A DNA stretch of 64,000 nt from Pseudomonas antarctica (GCF_001647715.1 NZ_CP015600.1:1798001-1862000); one strand, 5' to 3'; shown: positions 11,393 through 21,635, numbered from the stretch's first letter. A program made the numbers and translations. The notes: generated by a model not told the origin, from the sequence alone.

Positions 11393-12771
11393 ACCAGGCG
11401 AATCCGCCGGCGCGCGCTGCGTGCCAGGCGGATCACCAGCATCGCCGCGGCGCAGCTCAAGCCCACGATCAGCCCTTGCCACAGGCCACTCGGCCCACTC
11501 GCCGCGCCCAGCCAATCGGTCAGCCCCAGGGCATAACCCACCGGCAACCCCACGCCCCAGTAAGCAAACAAGGTCAGCACCATGGTCACCCGCGTGTCCT
11601 GGTAGCCACGCAGCGCGCCGGCCGCGGTGACCTGGATCGCGTCGGAGAACTGGAACAGCGCCGCAAACACGATCAGCATCGACGCCACGTGGATCACCCG
11701 CGGGTCAGGCGTGTAAATCGTGGCAATCTGTTCGCGAAACAGCAGCATCAGGCTGCAGGACAGGCACGCGTAGGTGAGTGCCGTGCCCATGCCGACTCCG
11801 GCGGCAAAACGAGCTTCACGCGGCTCGCCACGACCCAATGCCTGGCCGACCCGCACCGTGACCGCCATGCTCAGCGAATAGGGGATCATGAACACCAGCG
11901 AGCTGAAGTTCAGCGCAATCTGGTGCCCGGCCACCACGTTGGCGCCCAGGCTGCCGATCAGCAGGGCGATCACCGCAAAAATGCTCGATTCGGCAAACAC
12001 CGCGATCCCGATCGGCAGGCCGATGCTCAGCACGCGCTTGATCACTGCCCATTGCGGCCAGTCGAAACGCTTGAACAATTCGCTGCTCTGGTACGCCGGT
12101 GCCCAGCGGGTCCAAGCGGCGAGGCCGAGCATCATCACCCACATCACAATGGCCGTGGCCCAGCCACAGCCCACGCCGCCCATGGCCGGCACACCGAAGT
12201 GGCCATAAATGAACACGTAGTTCAGTGGAATGTTCAACGCCAGCCCGCACAGGCCCATGACCATGCTTGGGCGCGTACGGCCCATGCCATCACTGAAGCA
12301 ACGCAACACGTAATACAGGGCGATGGCCGGCATGCCGGACGCGATGCCGTGCAGGTAGGCCATGCAGGGTTTGATCAGCTCGGGGTCGACCTTCATCGCG
12401 TGCAGGATCGGTTCGGCGCTGATCAGCATCAGCAGGGCAGTAATGCCCACCACCACCGCCAGCCATAGGGATTGGCGCACCAGCGGGCCAATCTCGGTGT
12501 GGTGGCCGGCGCCGAAGCGCTGGGCGACTTTGGGCGTGGTGGCCAGCAGCGTGCCGGTCATCAGCAGGTACACCGGAATCCAGATCGAGTTGCCCAGGGC
12601 CACCGCTGCCAGGTCTCGCGGGCTCACGCGCCCGGCCATCACCGCATCGACGAAACCCATGGCAGTGGTGGCGAGTTGGCCGATCATGATCGGCAGGGCC
12701 AGGGTCAGCAGGCTGCGCACCTCGCGACTGACGCGGGCGGGGCGGGAGAGGGTCGCGGTGGCGGTGTTCAC
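11389..12771 (-). CDS. MATE-family multidrug efflux transporter (NorM/PmpM-like)
   Basis: A 460-residue protein with twelve hydrophobic segments and the MATE pattern: [19 protein letters not shown] in the first helix, [11 protein letters not shown], and [11 protein letters not shown] after the first half. These pumps export cationic drugs in exchange for Na+ or H+. The start is taken as GTG at 12771 ([14 protein letters not shown]) because the frame further upstream is translated REPIN sequence and is not protein-like. The ribosome site is weak. It is closest in character to NorM/PmpM of pseudomonads, but orthology was not tested. Confidence 0.88.
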   Translation of the reverse strand: MNTATATLSRPARVSREVRSLLTLALPIMIGQLATTAMGFVDAVMAGRVSPRDLAAVALGNSIWIPVYLLMTGTLLATTPKVAQRFGAGHHTEIGPLVRQSLWLAVVVGITALLMLISAEPILHAMKVDPELIKPCMAYLHGIASGMPAIALYYVLRCFSDGMGRTRPSMVMGLCGLALNIPLNYVFIYGHFGVPAMGGVGCGWATAIVMWVMMLGLAAWTRWAPAYQSSELFKRFDWPQWAVIKRVLSIGLPIGIAVFAESSIFAVIALLIGSLGANVVAGHQIALNFSSLVFMIPYSLSMAVTVRVGQALGRGEPREARFAAGVGMGTALTYACLSCSLMLLFREQIATIYTPDPRVIHVASMLIVFAALFQFSDAIQVTAAGALRGYQDTRVTMVLTLFAYWGVGLPVGYALGLTDWLGAASGPSGLWQGLIVGLSCAAAMLVIRLARSARRRIRLV

Positions 12772-12888
12772 GTGCGGGTGTCCGTAAAAGAGTTGCAAAG
12801 GACGGCGCAGTCTACGCGCTGACGCAGTGGTCAGGAAAAAACCTGTGTTAGCGATTTGTAAGCGATCTTCCGGCTGGCGCCGACCCCC

Positions 12889-12975
12889 TGTGGGAGCTGG
12901 CTTGCCTGCGATGGCATCACCTCGGTTTTGAGCGACAGAATGAGTCGCCTGCATCGCAGGCAAGCCAGCTCCCAC
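12889..12975. repeat. REPIN (inverted REP pair, AGCTGG subtype)
   Basis: TGTGGGAGCTGGCTTGCCTG at the left pairs with CAGGCAAGCCAGCTCCCAC at the right. Unlike most copies in the window it lies between two divergent genes (MATE and pdxB), upstream of both starts. Confidence 0.9.
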
Positions 12976-13055
12976 CTAAGCACTGCCCACCTGGCATCTA
13001 CGCTGGAACGCAGGTCGCATCCCTGTACACTGCTGGTCCGCGAAAGGAGCCTGCC

Positions 13056-14198
13056 ATGCTGATTGTTGCCGACGAAAATATTCCGCTGCTCGATGCCTTC
13101 TTTGAGGGGTTTGGCGAAATTCGCCGGGTGCCCGGTCGTTCCATCGACCGCGCCACGGTCGAGCAGGCCGATGTGCTGCTGGTGCGCTCGGTGACCAACG
13201 TTAATCGCGCCTTGCTGGAAGGCACACAAGTGCGCTTTGTCGGCACCTGCACCATCGGCACCGATCACCTGGACCTGGATTACTTCAAGCAGGCCGGTGT
13301 CACCTGGTCCAGCGCCCCCGGTTGCAATGCGCGGGGCGTGGTGGACTATGTGCTGGGCAGCTTGCAGACCCTGGCCGAAATCGAAGGCGCCGACCTCAAC
13401 CAGCGCACCTACGGTGTGGTGGGTGCCGGTGAAGTGGGCGGCCGCCTGGTACAGGTACTCAAGGGCCTGGGCTGGAACGTATTGGTGTGTGACCCGCCGC
13501 GCCAGATCGCCGAAGACGGTGATTACGTCAGCCTGCAGCAGATTATCGAGCAGTGCGACGTGATCAGCCTGCACACGCCGCTGACCAAGTCCGGCAACGG
13601 TTCCACCTGGCACCTGTTTGACCGCGAGCGGCTCAACCGCCTCAAGCCCGGCACTTGGCTGATCAACGCCAGCCGTGGTCCGGTGGTGGATAACGCCGCC
13701 CTGCGCGAGGTGCTGCTGCAGCGCGAAGACCTGCAAGCTGTGCTGGATGTGTGGGAAGGCGAGCCCGAAGTGGACGTCGACCTGGCCGACCTGTGCGTGT
13801 TGGCCACTCCGCATATCGCAGGCTACAGCCTCGATGGCAAGCAGCGCGGTACCGCGCAGATTTACCAGGCACTCTGCGCGCACCTCGGCCACGAACCGAG
13901 CATTCAGTTAAGTGATCTGCTGCCGCCACCGTGGCTGGCCGAGGTGCACCTGAACGCGTCGACCGATCCGGCCTGGGCCTTGGCGACGTTGTGCCGCAGC
14001 GTGTACGACCCGCGCCGCGATGATGCGGATTTCCGTCGCAGCCTTGTCGGAACCGTGCAAGAGCAACGCAAGGCGTTCGACCTCCTGCGCAAGCACTACC
14101 CGGAGCGGCGTGAGATTGACGGCTTGAAAGTACGCATTAACGGGGAATCGGCGCAGTTGTCGAACATCGTGTCCGCGCTGGGCGCGGTAGCGATTTAA
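13056..14198 (+). CDS. pdxB: Erythronate-4-phosphate dehydrogenase
   Basis: A 380-residue D-2-hydroxyacid dehydrogenase of the PdxB type, second enzyme of the DXP-dependent route to pyridoxal phosphate. It has the NAD site [20 protein letters not shown] (residues 121-140 region), the catalytic Arg in [11 protein letters not shown], and the His in [12 protein letters not shown]. The C-terminal dimerisation domain that marks PdxB is present (about residues 285-380). GAAAGGAGCCTGCC precedes the ATG. A hairpin follows directly after the stop. Confidence 0.95.
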   Translation: MLIVADENIPLLDAFFEGFGEIRRVPGRSIDRATVEQADVLLVRSVTNVNRALLEGTQVRFVGTCTIGTDHLDLDYFKQAGVTWSSAPGCNARGVVDYVLGSLQTLAEIEGADLNQRTYGVVGAGEVGGRLVQVLKGLGWNVLVCDPPRQIAEDGDYVSLQQIIEQCDVISLHTPLTKSGNGSTWHLFDRERLNRLKPGTWLINASRGPVVDNAALREVLLQREDLQAVLDVWEGEPEVDVDLADLCVLATPHIAGYSLDGKQRGTAQIYQALCAHLGHEPSIQLSDLLPPPWLAEVHLNASTDPAWALATLCRSVYDPRRDDADFRRSLVGTVQEQRKAFDLLRKHYPERREIDGLKVRINGESAQLSNIVSALGAVAI

Positions 14199-14208
14199 GC
14201 ACCGATAA

Positions 14209-14233
14209 AAAACCCGGCCATCAAGGCCGGGTT
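14209..14233. terminator. Bidirectional intrinsic terminator
   Basis: AAACCCGGCC-ATCAA-GGCCGGGTTT is a perfect hairpin with A-rich and T-rich flanks on the two sides. It can end both pdxB (+) and the small convergent gene (-). Confidence 0.85.
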
Positions 14234-14251
14234 TGAAAGAGCGTGGGCACT

Positions 14252-14425
14252 TCAGCCTTGCTTGGCAGGCTTGACCAATCGCTGTTCCAGCTCGCGACAT
14301 GCTTGCTGGATCATCTCTTCGGTAATCTGCACTTCGCGGCCTTGGGCGTCGATGACGGAGCAAGGCAGATGCTGCGGTTGGCGGATCACTTCAATCTTGG
14401 CATCGCTGCTGTTTTGCAAGGTCAT
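14252..14425 (-). CDS. PA1571-like small protein
   Basis: A 57-residue protein resembling the small conserved Pseudomonas protein known by its PAO1 locus PA1571. A core IEVIRQPQHLPCSVIDAQG is followed by a helical tail. The start at 14425 (MTLQNSSDAK) lies eight bases after GAGGAG; an ATG at 14440 in the same frame is a less likely alternative. Its function is not known. The 250 bases upstream contain no gene that I can support. Confidence 0.72.
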   Translation of the reverse strand: MTLQNSSDAKIEVIRQPQHLPCSVIDAQGREVQITEEMIQQACRELEQRLVKPAKQG

Positions 14426-14680
14426 GGCCTGTCTCCTCATCAGGTTGTGTACCTACTGTAATTCCCCCGCGTGACCGAGCTATTACAACTCCTTACAAAG
14501 CCACCGGTTCGAACACCCAGTCCACCAGAAACCGATACAAATTTCCAGCCAGGCATTAGACCGAAAGCCTCTAGGGATCTGTCTCGGCGGGCATAATTAA
14601 CCTGACTCATTGTTATTCCCCCAAGTTCCCCCAATGTTGGGATGTAGCAACCTAACTCCCTCACGCAGGTGATGCCTTCC

Positions 14681-16447
14681 ATGTTCTCCGTCCGTCAACG
14701 CCGTGCTATTCGACTGGCCAGCCGCTTTATTGCGCCGTACCGCTGGCAGGCGCTGGGTGCGTTGTTGGCACTCATCGTCACTGCGGGCATCACTTTGTCC
14801 ATGGGGCAGGGCATTCGCCTGCTGGTGGATCAGGGGTTCATGACCCAGTCACCGCACCTGCTCAACCAGTCCATCGGCCTGTTCATGATCCTGGTGCTGG
14901 GCCTGGCCGTGGGTACGTTTGCACGGTTTTATTTGGTGTCATGGATCGGCGAGCGAGTGGTGGCGGACATCCGCCGGCAAGTTTTCAACCACCTGATCTA
15001 CCTGCACCCAGGCTTTTACGAGAACAACCGCAGCTCGGAAATCCAGTCGCGGCTGACCACTGACACCACCTTGTTGCAATCGGTGATCGGCTCGTCGCTG
15101 TCGCTGTTCCTGCGCAACGCCTTGATGGTCATCGGCGGCATCGTCCTGCTGTTTGTCACCAACCCCAAGCTCACCAGCATCGTGGTCATCGCGCTGCCGC
15201 TGGTGCTGGCGCCGATCCTGATCTTCGGTCGGCGCGTGCGTAGCCTGTCGCGCTTGAGCCAGGACCGTATCGCCGATGTCGGCAGCTACGTGTCCGAGAC
15301 CCTCGGCCAAATCAAGACCGTGCAGGCCTACAACCACCAGGTGCAGGACGAACAACGGTTCGCCGTCACCGTGGAAGAGGCGTTTGCCACCGCGCGCAAG
15401 CGCATCGCGCAGCGTGCCTGGCTGATTACCCTGGTGATCATGCTGGTGCTGGGTGCCGTGGGCGTGATGCTGTGGGTGGGCGGGATGGACGTGATCGGCG
15501 GGCGCATTTCCGGCGGTGAGCTGGCGGCGTTCGTGTTTTACAGCTTGATCGTCGGCAGCGCCGTCGGCACCTTGAGTGAAGTGCTCGGCGAGTTGCAGCG
15601 CGCGGCGGGGGCCGCCGAACGGATTGGTGAATTGTTGCAATCGACCAACGAAATCCACGCGCCCACGGATGGCACCGTGCGGTTGCCGGCACGGGTCAGC
15701 GGCCGTATGGAGCTGCAAGACCTGCGCTTTTCCTACCCTTCGCGGCCGGACAGCTACGCCATCGACGGCTTGAGCCTGACCATCAACCCCGGCGAAACCC
15801 TGGCCCTCGTAGGCCCGTCCGGCGCCGGTAAGTCGACGATATTCGACCTGCTGCTGCGTTTCTACGACCCCCAGCAAGGCCGCATCCTGCTCGAAGGCCA
15901 CGCGCTGACGGAACTCGACCCCATGGACCTGCGCCGGCACTTCGCGCTGGTGTCCCAAAGCCCGGCGCTGTTTTTCGGCAGCGTCGAAGAAAACATCCGC
16001 TACGGCAATCCGTCTGCCACGACCGCCCAGGTCGAGGCTGCCGCGCGCATCGCCCACGCCCATGACTTCATCCTGCAAATGCCCGATGGCTACCAGACCC
16101 ACCTTGGCGACGGCGGCATGGGCCTCTCCGGCGGCCAACGCCAACGTCTGGCCATCGCCCGCGCGTTGCTGGTGGACGCGCCGATCCTGCTGCTCGACGA
16201 AGCCACCAGCGCCCTCGATGCCCAGAGCGAACACCTGATCCAGCAGGCGCTGCCCCAATTAATGCACGGCCGCACCACCCTGGTCATCGCGCACCGATTG
16301 GCCACGGTGAAGAACGCGGATCGGATCGCGGTGATGGACCAGGGCAAGTTGGTAGCGGTCGGCACGCATCAGCAGTTGATTGCGAGCAATCCGCTGTATG
16401 CGCGGTTGGCGGCATTGCAGTTCAGTGATGGGGTGGAGGCGGAATGA
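14681..16447 (+). CDS. ABC exporter, MsbA-like fused permease/ATPase
   Basis: A 588-residue half-transporter: six membrane segments in residues 20-300, then an ATPase domain with Walker A GPSGAGKST, signature LSGGQRQR, Walker B LLLDEATSALD and H-loop IAHRLAT. The layout is that of homodimeric exporters such as MsbA and BmrA. The start at 14681 has AGGTG eight bases upstream; ATG 14672 and GTG 14669 are alternatives. Substrate cannot be inferred. It stands as a single gene between pdxB and the Fic gene. Pseudomonads have a separate essential msbA, so this is probably a paralogue for another substrate. Confidence 0.88.
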   Translation: MFSVRQRRAIRLASRFIAPYRWQALGALLALIVTAGITLSMGQGIRLLVDQGFMTQSPHLLNQSIGLFMILVLGLAVGTFARFYLVSWIGERVVADIRRQVFNHLIYLHPGFYENNRSSEIQSRLTTDTTLLQSVIGSSLSLFLRNALMVIGGIVLLFVTNPKLTSIVVIALPLVLAPILIFGRRVRSLSRLSQDRIADVGSYVSETLGQIKTVQAYNHQVQDEQRFAVTVEEAFATARKRIAQRAWLITLVIMLVLGAVGVMLWVGGMDVIGGRISGGELAAFVFYSLIVGSAVGTLSEVLGELQRAAGAAERIGELLQSTNEIHAPTDGTVRLPARVSGRMELQDLRFSYPSRPDSYAIDGLSLTINPGETLALVGPSGAGKSTIFDLLLRFYDPQQGRILLEGHALTELDPMDLRRHFALVSQSPALFFGSVEENIRYGNPSATTAQVEAAARIAHAHDFILQMPDGYQTHLGDGGMGLSGGQRQRLAIARALLVDAPILLLDEATSALDAQSEHLIQQALPQLMHGRTTLVIAHRLATVKNADRIAVMDQGKLVAVGTHQQLIASNPLYARLAALQFSDGVEAE

Positions 16448-16509
16448 AGCTGCGGTGTGTCTGTTCCTAAGGCATCATGTGACCTTTCGTTATTGAACTG
16501 GATGAGGAC

Positions 16510-17292
16510 ATGAGCCGTTATCAACCTCCGTTGACACTGACTACAAAGATGCTGGCTCTGGTAGCCGACATCAGTGAGCAGATCGGTCAACTTTCAGTCG
16601 GTGATGATAGTCGTCAGACGCCTCAGCTAAGACGTGGCAATCGAATCCGCACAATCCAGGCTTCGCTGGCTATCGAGAACAATACCCTCAGCGTTGAACA
16701 GGTGACCGCTGTTCTAGAGGGTAAGCGAGTGTTGGGGTTGCCTCGGGAGATCCAGGAAGTGCGTAATGCATTTGCTGCCTACGAGGCGATGCCGCACTGG
16801 GTGCCTAGTGATCGGGCGGACTTGTTAAAAGCACACGATCTGCTGATGTTTGGTTTGATCGATGATGCAGGACGGTTTCGCCAGGCGGGTGTCGGCATTT
16901 ATCGTGGTGAGCAGTTGGTCCATATGGCTCCTCCCGCAAGTCGCGTAACGCATCTGGTGGATGACTTACTGCAATGGCTGTCGGTTTCAGATTGGCACCC
17001 GCTGATCGCCAGTTGTGTATTCCATTACGAATTCGAATTTATCCACCCCTTCGCAGACGGCAACGGGCGGATGGGGCGCCTTTGGCAAACCTTAATACTT
17101 AGTCAATGGCGCCCTGTGTTGGCCTATCTGCCGGTGGAAGCGGTTATACGCGAACAGCAGGACGCCTATTACGCGGCGCTGTCGGCTGCCGACCAGAAGG
17201 CGGAAGCGACTCCCTTCGTCGAGTTCATGTTGCAAGCCTTGAGTCTGGCCTTGGCTGAGGCTGTGCAAAGCGAGCGTCCGAGCGCCCCATAA
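16510..17292 (+). CDS. Fic-domain protein (class II, self-inhibited)
   Basis: A 260-residue Fic protein. The catalytic motif HPFADGNGRMGR spans residues 179-190, with the flap upstream (YRGEQLVHMAPP, 131-142). The inhibitory motif S-L-A-I-E-N at residues 52-57 lies N-terminal to the Fic core, which defines class II enzymes that block their own ATP site with the motif Glu. Such enzymes AMPylate protein targets. The gene has visibly more AT-rich codons than its neighbours and interrupts no operon, so I infer an acquired gene. No partner antitoxin is present. Targets are unknown. Confidence 0.9.
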   Translation: MSRYQPPLTLTTKMLALVADISEQIGQLSVGDDSRQTPQLRRGNRIRTIQASLAIENNTLSVEQVTAVLEGKRVLGLPREIQEVRNAFAAYEAMPHWVPSDRADLLKAHDLLMFGLIDDAGRFRQAGVGIYRGEQLVHMAPPASRVTHLVDDLLQWLSVSDWHPLIASCVFHYEFEFIHPFADGNGRMGRLWQTLILSQWRPVLAYLPVEAVIREQQDAYYAALSAADQKAEATPFVEFMLQALSLALAEAVQSERPSAP

Positions 17293-17293
17293 A

Positions 17294-17355
17294 AAATGCC
17301 CGCATCTCTCAATGCGGGCATTTCTCTTGAAGCTTCAAACTTACAGCTTGAAGCT
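17294..17355. terminator. Two hairpins between convergent genes
   Basis: AAATGCCCGCATCTCTCAATGCGGGCATTT (given here as stems AAATGCCCGCAT/ATGCGGGCATTT, 17294-17323) is followed by AGCTTCAA/TTGAAGCT (17331-17355) and GCTCTTTTT. The second T run suits transcripts from the Fic gene, and the first hairpin can serve both strands. Confidence 0.8.
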
Positions 17356-17362
17356 GCTCTTT

Positions 17363-19291
17363 TTACTGATCATCAAAGTAGCGCTCATGCCAATCCACCA
17401 ACGGCTGTGGCGAGTTGAGCTTCTGCCCGTAGATCACCGAATAAGACAGCACGTTCTGCACATACTGGCGGGTTTCGTCGAACGGGATGCTTTCCACCCA
17501 CACGTCGAAACTCAGGTGATCGGCACCGCGCAGCCATTGGCGCACGCGACCGGGGCCAGCGTTGTAGGCAGCGGAAGCGAGTACGCGGTTACCGTTGAAC
17601 TGGCTGTGCACCTGGCTCAGGTAGGCGGCGCCGAGCTGGATGTTTTTGTCCGGGTCCAGCACCTGGGCCGGGGAGGCGAGCGGGATGCTGAACTTGCGTG
17701 CGGTTTCCTTGGCGGTGCCGGGCATCAGTTGCATCAGGCCGCTGGCGCCGACGCCGGAGCGGGCGTCATCCATGAAGGCGCTTTCCTGGCGAGTAATGGC
17801 AAATACCCAGCTGGAATGCAGGCCACGTACCTTGGCTTCGCGCACCAGGGTGTCGCGGTGGGCCATTGGGAAGCGGATATCCAGGTCGTCCCAATACTGC
17901 GCCTGGCTGATGGTCCGGATCGCCGGGAAGTACCACTTCATGTCATAGGCCAACTTGGCCTGGGCGACCATTTCATCGCGGTTGAAGTGGCGGCTGACGT
18001 GGTACCACTCGCGGCGGCCGTCAACGATTTGGCCACGTGCATAGAACTCCAGCGCACGGCGCACACCCGGGGTGTTGCGGACCTTATTGACCAGTGCCTG
18101 GCTCATCACCAACGGTTTGTTTTTCAGTTGATACGGCGCTTTGGAACGGTCAGCGGCGAGGAAACCGTAGAAATCACGTTCCTGCGCGAGGTTTTTGTAC
18201 AGCACCAACGGTTGCGGGTTTTTCGGCTCGGCCAGTTCAAGACTGCGCGCTTGCCAGTAACGCCAGCGATTGGTGGTGGCGAGGTCTTGTGGGAGTTTGC
18301 GGGTGAGCTGGTAGGCATCTTCCCAGCGGGCCAGGCGCAACAGCAGACGCAGGCGCCATTCGGAAACGGTGTTGTCGCGCAGCTCTGGGTCGTATTTGGT
18401 CATCACGTCCAGGGCGCGCGGATCGTAGCGGCGGGCCAGGGTCAGGCCGATTTCGCGGGCGATCGACACTTTTTCGTCACGGGAGAAGTGCATGCTGCTG
18501 GCGTAACCGTCGAGCAGGGCCATCGCCTTGTCCGGGTCCTGGCGTGCCAGGCGGCGCAGGCCCAGGCCTACGGCGTCAGACATGGCTTCGTTGGCCGGCA
18601 GGAAGCGTGACGGGTCACCGAGCATGTCGGGCTTTTGCGCTACGTCCACCATCAGGCGGCCTTGGGCACCGAGGGTCGGCAGGGTTTTCACCAGGCTATT
18701 GGCCAGCGCGTAGTTGCGGGCTTCGGCGGCAAGCTTGGCGCGGTCCCAGATTTTCTGTTCGGTGAGTTGGCCATCGGCGGCCCACTGGCCGAAGGTGGCA
18801 TCACAGGCGGCGGGTTGGGATTTGCCGGTCAGCCAGAGTTTTTCGGTGGTCTTGTAGCCTTCGGCTTTCAGATTGTGGGTGAGTTGGTACTGGCCATGCA
18901 GGCAGTCCAGTTCGACGAAATTAAGCTTGGCGTCGTAGTACTTTTCAAACGTCTGCCAGTCGCCACGGTCGGCCAGCCAGCGCAACCAGCGCAGCTTCAT
19001 CCAGTTGGCCTGGGGCAGGTCGCCGTTTTTGGCGAGGAACTGTTCGATTTCCTCGTTGCTCGCGGTTTTCAGGCGGGCGGTCAGTTCGTCATAGGCCAGG
19101 TACGGCGTGAGCGGGTAGTCGGCCAGGGCCTGGCTGTATTGCATGTAGGGGCCGCTGTCGCCTTTGGCGAGGGCGCGTTTGGCTTCATCGTAATATTGAC
19201 GTTGGGTGGTGAGGTCCACGGCCTGGGCGGATTGAACGGCGGTGGCGGAAAGAAGCAGACAAGATAAAAAGTTGAAAAGGCGACTGCGCAT
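17363..19291 (-). CDS. slt: Soluble lytic murein transglycosylase
   Basis: A 642-residue periplasmic transglycosylase that cleaves peptidoglycan with 1,6-anhydro-muropeptide formation. A signal peptide (MRSRLFNFLSCLLLSATAVQ, cut near SAQA) leads into the alpha-superhelical U and L domains; the catalytic domain near residues 475-620 has the Glu in FAITRQESAFMDDA, then GLMQLMPGTAKE and AYNAGPGRVRQW. The start at 19291 follows GGACGTCTC; a longer frame has no signal-like start. It is divergent from uup, an arrangement also seen in PAO1. Confidence 0.93.
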   Translation of the reverse strand: MRSRLFNFLSCLLLSATAVQSAQAVDLTTQRQYYDEAKRALAKGDSGPYMQYSQALADYPLTPYLAYDELTARLKTASNEEIEQFLAKNGDLPQANWMKLRWLRWLADRGDWQTFEKYYDAKLNFVELDCLHGQYQLTHNLKAEGYKTTEKLWLTGKSQPAACDATFGQWAADGQLTEQKIWDRAKLAAEARNYALANSLVKTLPTLGAQGRLMVDVAQKPDMLGDPSRFLPANEAMSDAVGLGLRRLARQDPDKAMALLDGYASSMHFSRDEKVSIAREIGLTLARRYDPRALDVMTKYDPELRDNTVSEWRLRLLLRLARWEDAYQLTRKLPQDLATTNRWRYWQARSLELAEPKNPQPLVLYKNLAQERDFYGFLAADRSKAPYQLKNKPLVMSQALVNKVRNTPGVRRALEFYARGQIVDGRREWYHVSRHFNRDEMVAQAKLAYDMKWYFPAIRTISQAQYWDDLDIRFPMAHRDTLVREAKVRGLHSSWVFAITRQESAFMDDARSGVGASGLMQLMPGTAKETARKFSIPLASPAQVLDPDKNIQLGAAYLSQVHSQFNGNRVLASAAYNAGPGRVRQWLRGADHLSFDVWVESIPFDETRQYVQNVLSYSVIYGQKLNSPQPLVDWHERYFDDQ

Positions 19292-19504
19292 GAGACGTCC
19301 GTGCAAAGAAATCACGACTAGCACCGGCACCGCCGACACTGATTGCCCCTAGCTTAGCCTTTTGCCAGCGGCCGGCGAAAGCTTTGCCGGCCGGTTGGTT
19401 CAAGTTGGTTGTAAATGTCCTTCAGAACGTGTCGATAGCGAAAATGCCGGCCGCATCCCACCCTCAAGTCAGGTAGAATGCGCGCCCAGTTTTTGGAGAA
19501 GCGT

Positions 19505-21424
19505 ATGACCCTGCTCAAATTCAGCGATGTGTCCCTTGCTTTCGGCGCTATGCCGTTGTTGGACAAGGTGTCCTGGCAGATCGCCCGTGGTGAGCGGGTG
19601 TGCATCATCGGCCGCAACGGCACCGGCAAGTCCAGCATGATGAAGCTGGTAAAAGGCGACCAGAAGCCCGATGACGGCTCTGTTTGGCGCGCCCCGGGCC
19701 TCAAGATCGGCGAATTGCCGCAAGAATTGCCGGTGGCCGACGGACGGACAGTGTTCGACGTGGTTGCCGAAGGCCTCGACGGCGTCGGTGAGTTGCTCGC
19801 GCAATACCATCACCTGGCGCAGAACTGCGTCACCGAAGAGGACCTGGACAAGCTGATGCACGTCCAGCAAGACCTCGAAGCCCGTGATGGCTGGCGCTTG
19901 CAGCAACTCGTCGACAGCACCTTGAGCCGCCTGCAACTGCCGGCCGACAAGACCCTCGCCGAATTGTCCGGTGGCTGGCGTCGTCGCGTGCTGCTGGCCC
20001 AGGCATTGGTGTCCGAGCCGGACCTGCTGCTGCTCGACGAACCCACCAACCACCTGGACATCGGCGCAATCGCCTGGCTGGAAGAAGCCATCAAGGACTT
20101 CCAGGGCGCCGTGCTGTTTATCACGCACGACCGTGCCTTCCTGCAGAGCCTGGCAACGCGCATCCTTGAACTGGACCGTGGCGGCCTGATCGACTGGAAC
20201 GGCGACTACGCCAGTTTCCTGGTGCACAAAGAAGCTGCGCTGTCCGCTGAAGAAACCGCCAACGCACTCTTCGACAAAAAGCTGGCTCAGGAAGAAGTCT
20301 GGATCCGCCAGGGCATCAAGGCCCGTCGCACCCGTAACGAAGGTCGCGTACGTGCCCTCAAGGCTCTGCGCAATGAGCGTAGCGAGCGTCGCGAACGCAC
20401 TGGCAAGGCGAATATTCAGCTCGACACCGCCGACAAGTCGGGCAAGCAGGTTATGGTGCTGGAGAACGTCAGCTTCCATCACCCGGATGGCCCGTTCCTG
20501 ATCAAGGACTTCTCCATGGTCCTGCAGCGCGGCGACCGTATCGGCCTGCTGGGCGCCAACGGTACCGGCAAGACCACTTTGCTCAAGCTGATGCTCAACG
20601 GCCTGCAGCCGACCAGCGGCACGGTCGAGGAAGGCACCAAGATCGACGTGGCCTACTTCGACCAGTTGCGCCATCAGTTGGACCTGGAAAAAACCGTGAT
20701 CGACAACGTCGCCGAAGGCCGCGACTTTATCGACATCGACGGCCAGAGCCGCCACGTGCTGAGCTACCTGGGCGACTTCCTGTTCAGCCCGCAGCGTGCA
20801 CGTACGCCGGTGAAAGCCTTGTCCGGTGGTGAGCGTGCGCGCCTGCTGCTGGCCAAGCTGTTCAGCAAGCCTGCCAACCTGCTGGTGCTCGACGAACCGA
20901 CCAACGACCTCGACGTGGAAACCCTCGAGCTGCTGGAAGAGGTTCTGCTGACCTTCAACGGCACCGTGCTGATGGTCAGCCACGACCGGGCATTCCTCGA
21001 CAACGTGGTCACCAGCACCCTGGTCTTCGAAGGTGAAGGCAAGGTGCGCGAATACGTTGGTGGTTATCAGGACTGGCTGCGTCAGGGCGGTTCGCCGCGC
21101 CTGCTGGGCGTAACCGAGAGCAAGTCCGGCAAAGCCGACCTGACCTCCGCCGTTGTAGCCCCGGTGGCCGCAGATGCACCGGCCCAGGAAGCTGCGCCGG
21201 CGGCCAAGAAGAAGCTCAGCTACAAGCTGCAGCGCGAACTGGAAGCCTTGCCGGGTGACATTGACGCCAAGGAGCAGCAGATTGCTGCGGTAGAAGCAGA
21301 AATGGCCGACGCAGGTTTCTACCTGCGTCCGGCGGCGGAAACTGCCAAGGTCATTGCTTCCCTGGAGACGTTGAACCAGGAACTGGAAGTGCTGGTTGAG
21401 CGTTGGGCTGAGCTGGATGCCTGA
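19505..21424 (+). CDS. uup: ABC-F ATPase Uup
   Basis: A 639-residue soluble ATPase with two ABC domains and no membrane segments. Domain 1 has GRNGTGKSS, LSGGWRRR and LLLDEPTNHLD; domain 2 has GANGTGKTT, LSGGERARLLLA and LVLDEPTNDLD. A basic linker (RNERSERRERTGK) lies between them, and a C-terminal coiled-coil region (residues about 565-639) is typical of Uup. ABC-F proteins act on ribosomes; Uup also affects transposon excision in E. coli. TTTTGGAGAAGCGT precedes the ATG. A strong terminator follows. Confidence 0.92.
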   Translation: MTLLKFSDVSLAFGAMPLLDKVSWQIARGERVCIIGRNGTGKSSMMKLVKGDQKPDDGSVWRAPGLKIGELPQELPVADGRTVFDVVAEGLDGVGELLAQYHHLAQNCVTEEDLDKLMHVQQDLEARDGWRLQQLVDSTLSRLQLPADKTLAELSGGWRRRVLLAQALVSEPDLLLLDEPTNHLDIGAIAWLEEAIKDFQGAVLFITHDRAFLQSLATRILELDRGGLIDWNGDYASFLVHKEAALSAEETANALFDKKLAQEEVWIRQGIKARRTRNEGRVRALKALRNERSERRERTGKANIQLDTADKSGKQVMVLENVSFHHPDGPFLIKDFSMVLQRGDRIGLLGANGTGKTTLLKLMLNGLQPTSGTVEEGTKIDVAYFDQLRHQLDLEKTVIDNVAEGRDFIDIDGQSRHVLSYLGDFLFSPQRARTPVKALSGGERARLLLAKLFSKPANLLVLDEPTNDLDVETLELLEEVLLTFNGTVLMVSHDRAFLDNVVTSTLVFEGEGKVREYVGGYQDWLRQGGSPRLLGVTESKSGKADLTSAVVAPVAADAPAQEAAPAAKKKLSYKLQRELEALPGDIDAKEQQIAAVEAEMADAGFYLRPAAETAKVIASLETLNQELEVLVERWAELDA

Positions 21425-21440
21425 GTGATTCAAGCGCATT

Positions 21441-21479
21441 AAAAAACCCGGTGTTCACTTGGATGAACACCGGGTTTTT
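21441..21479. terminator. Intrinsic terminator after uup
   Basis: AAACCCGGTGTTCA pairs with TGAACACCGGGTTT over a six-base loop, with A and T runs on both sides. It can serve uup and the convergent stress-protein gene. Confidence 0.88.
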
Positions 21480-21499
21480 CATATGGAATGCGATTCAAC

Positions 21500-21604
21500 A
21501 TGTGGGAGGGCTTGTGTGGGAGTCGGGCTTGCCCGCGATGCAGGCGCCTTGGTGTGTCAGTCAAACCGCGGTGATGCTATCGCAGGCAAGCCAGCTCCCA
21601 CACA
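21500..21604. repeat. Mosaic REP pair with partial copies
   Basis: A truncated head (TGTGGGAGGGCTTG) is followed by a full REP (GTGTGGGAGTCGGGCTTGCC) and, inverted, GCAGGCAAGCCAGCTCCCAC of another subtype, then a partial AAGCCAGCTTTCAC. The arms belong to different subtypes. Confidence 0.8.
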
Positions 21605-21635
21605 AGCCAGCTTTCACATCGGATTTGCGTCAGGC

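Noticed and set aside
12772..12975. N-terminal extension of the MATE transporter
   Set aside because: It is translated REPIN and intergenic sequence; the transporter family begins at the GTG at 12771.
14495..14530. tRNA-like end GGTTCGAAC...CCACCA between the PA1571-like gene and the ABC exporter
   Set aside because: The T-stem does not pair around TTCGAAC, and no acceptor, D- or anticodon arm can be drawn upstream.
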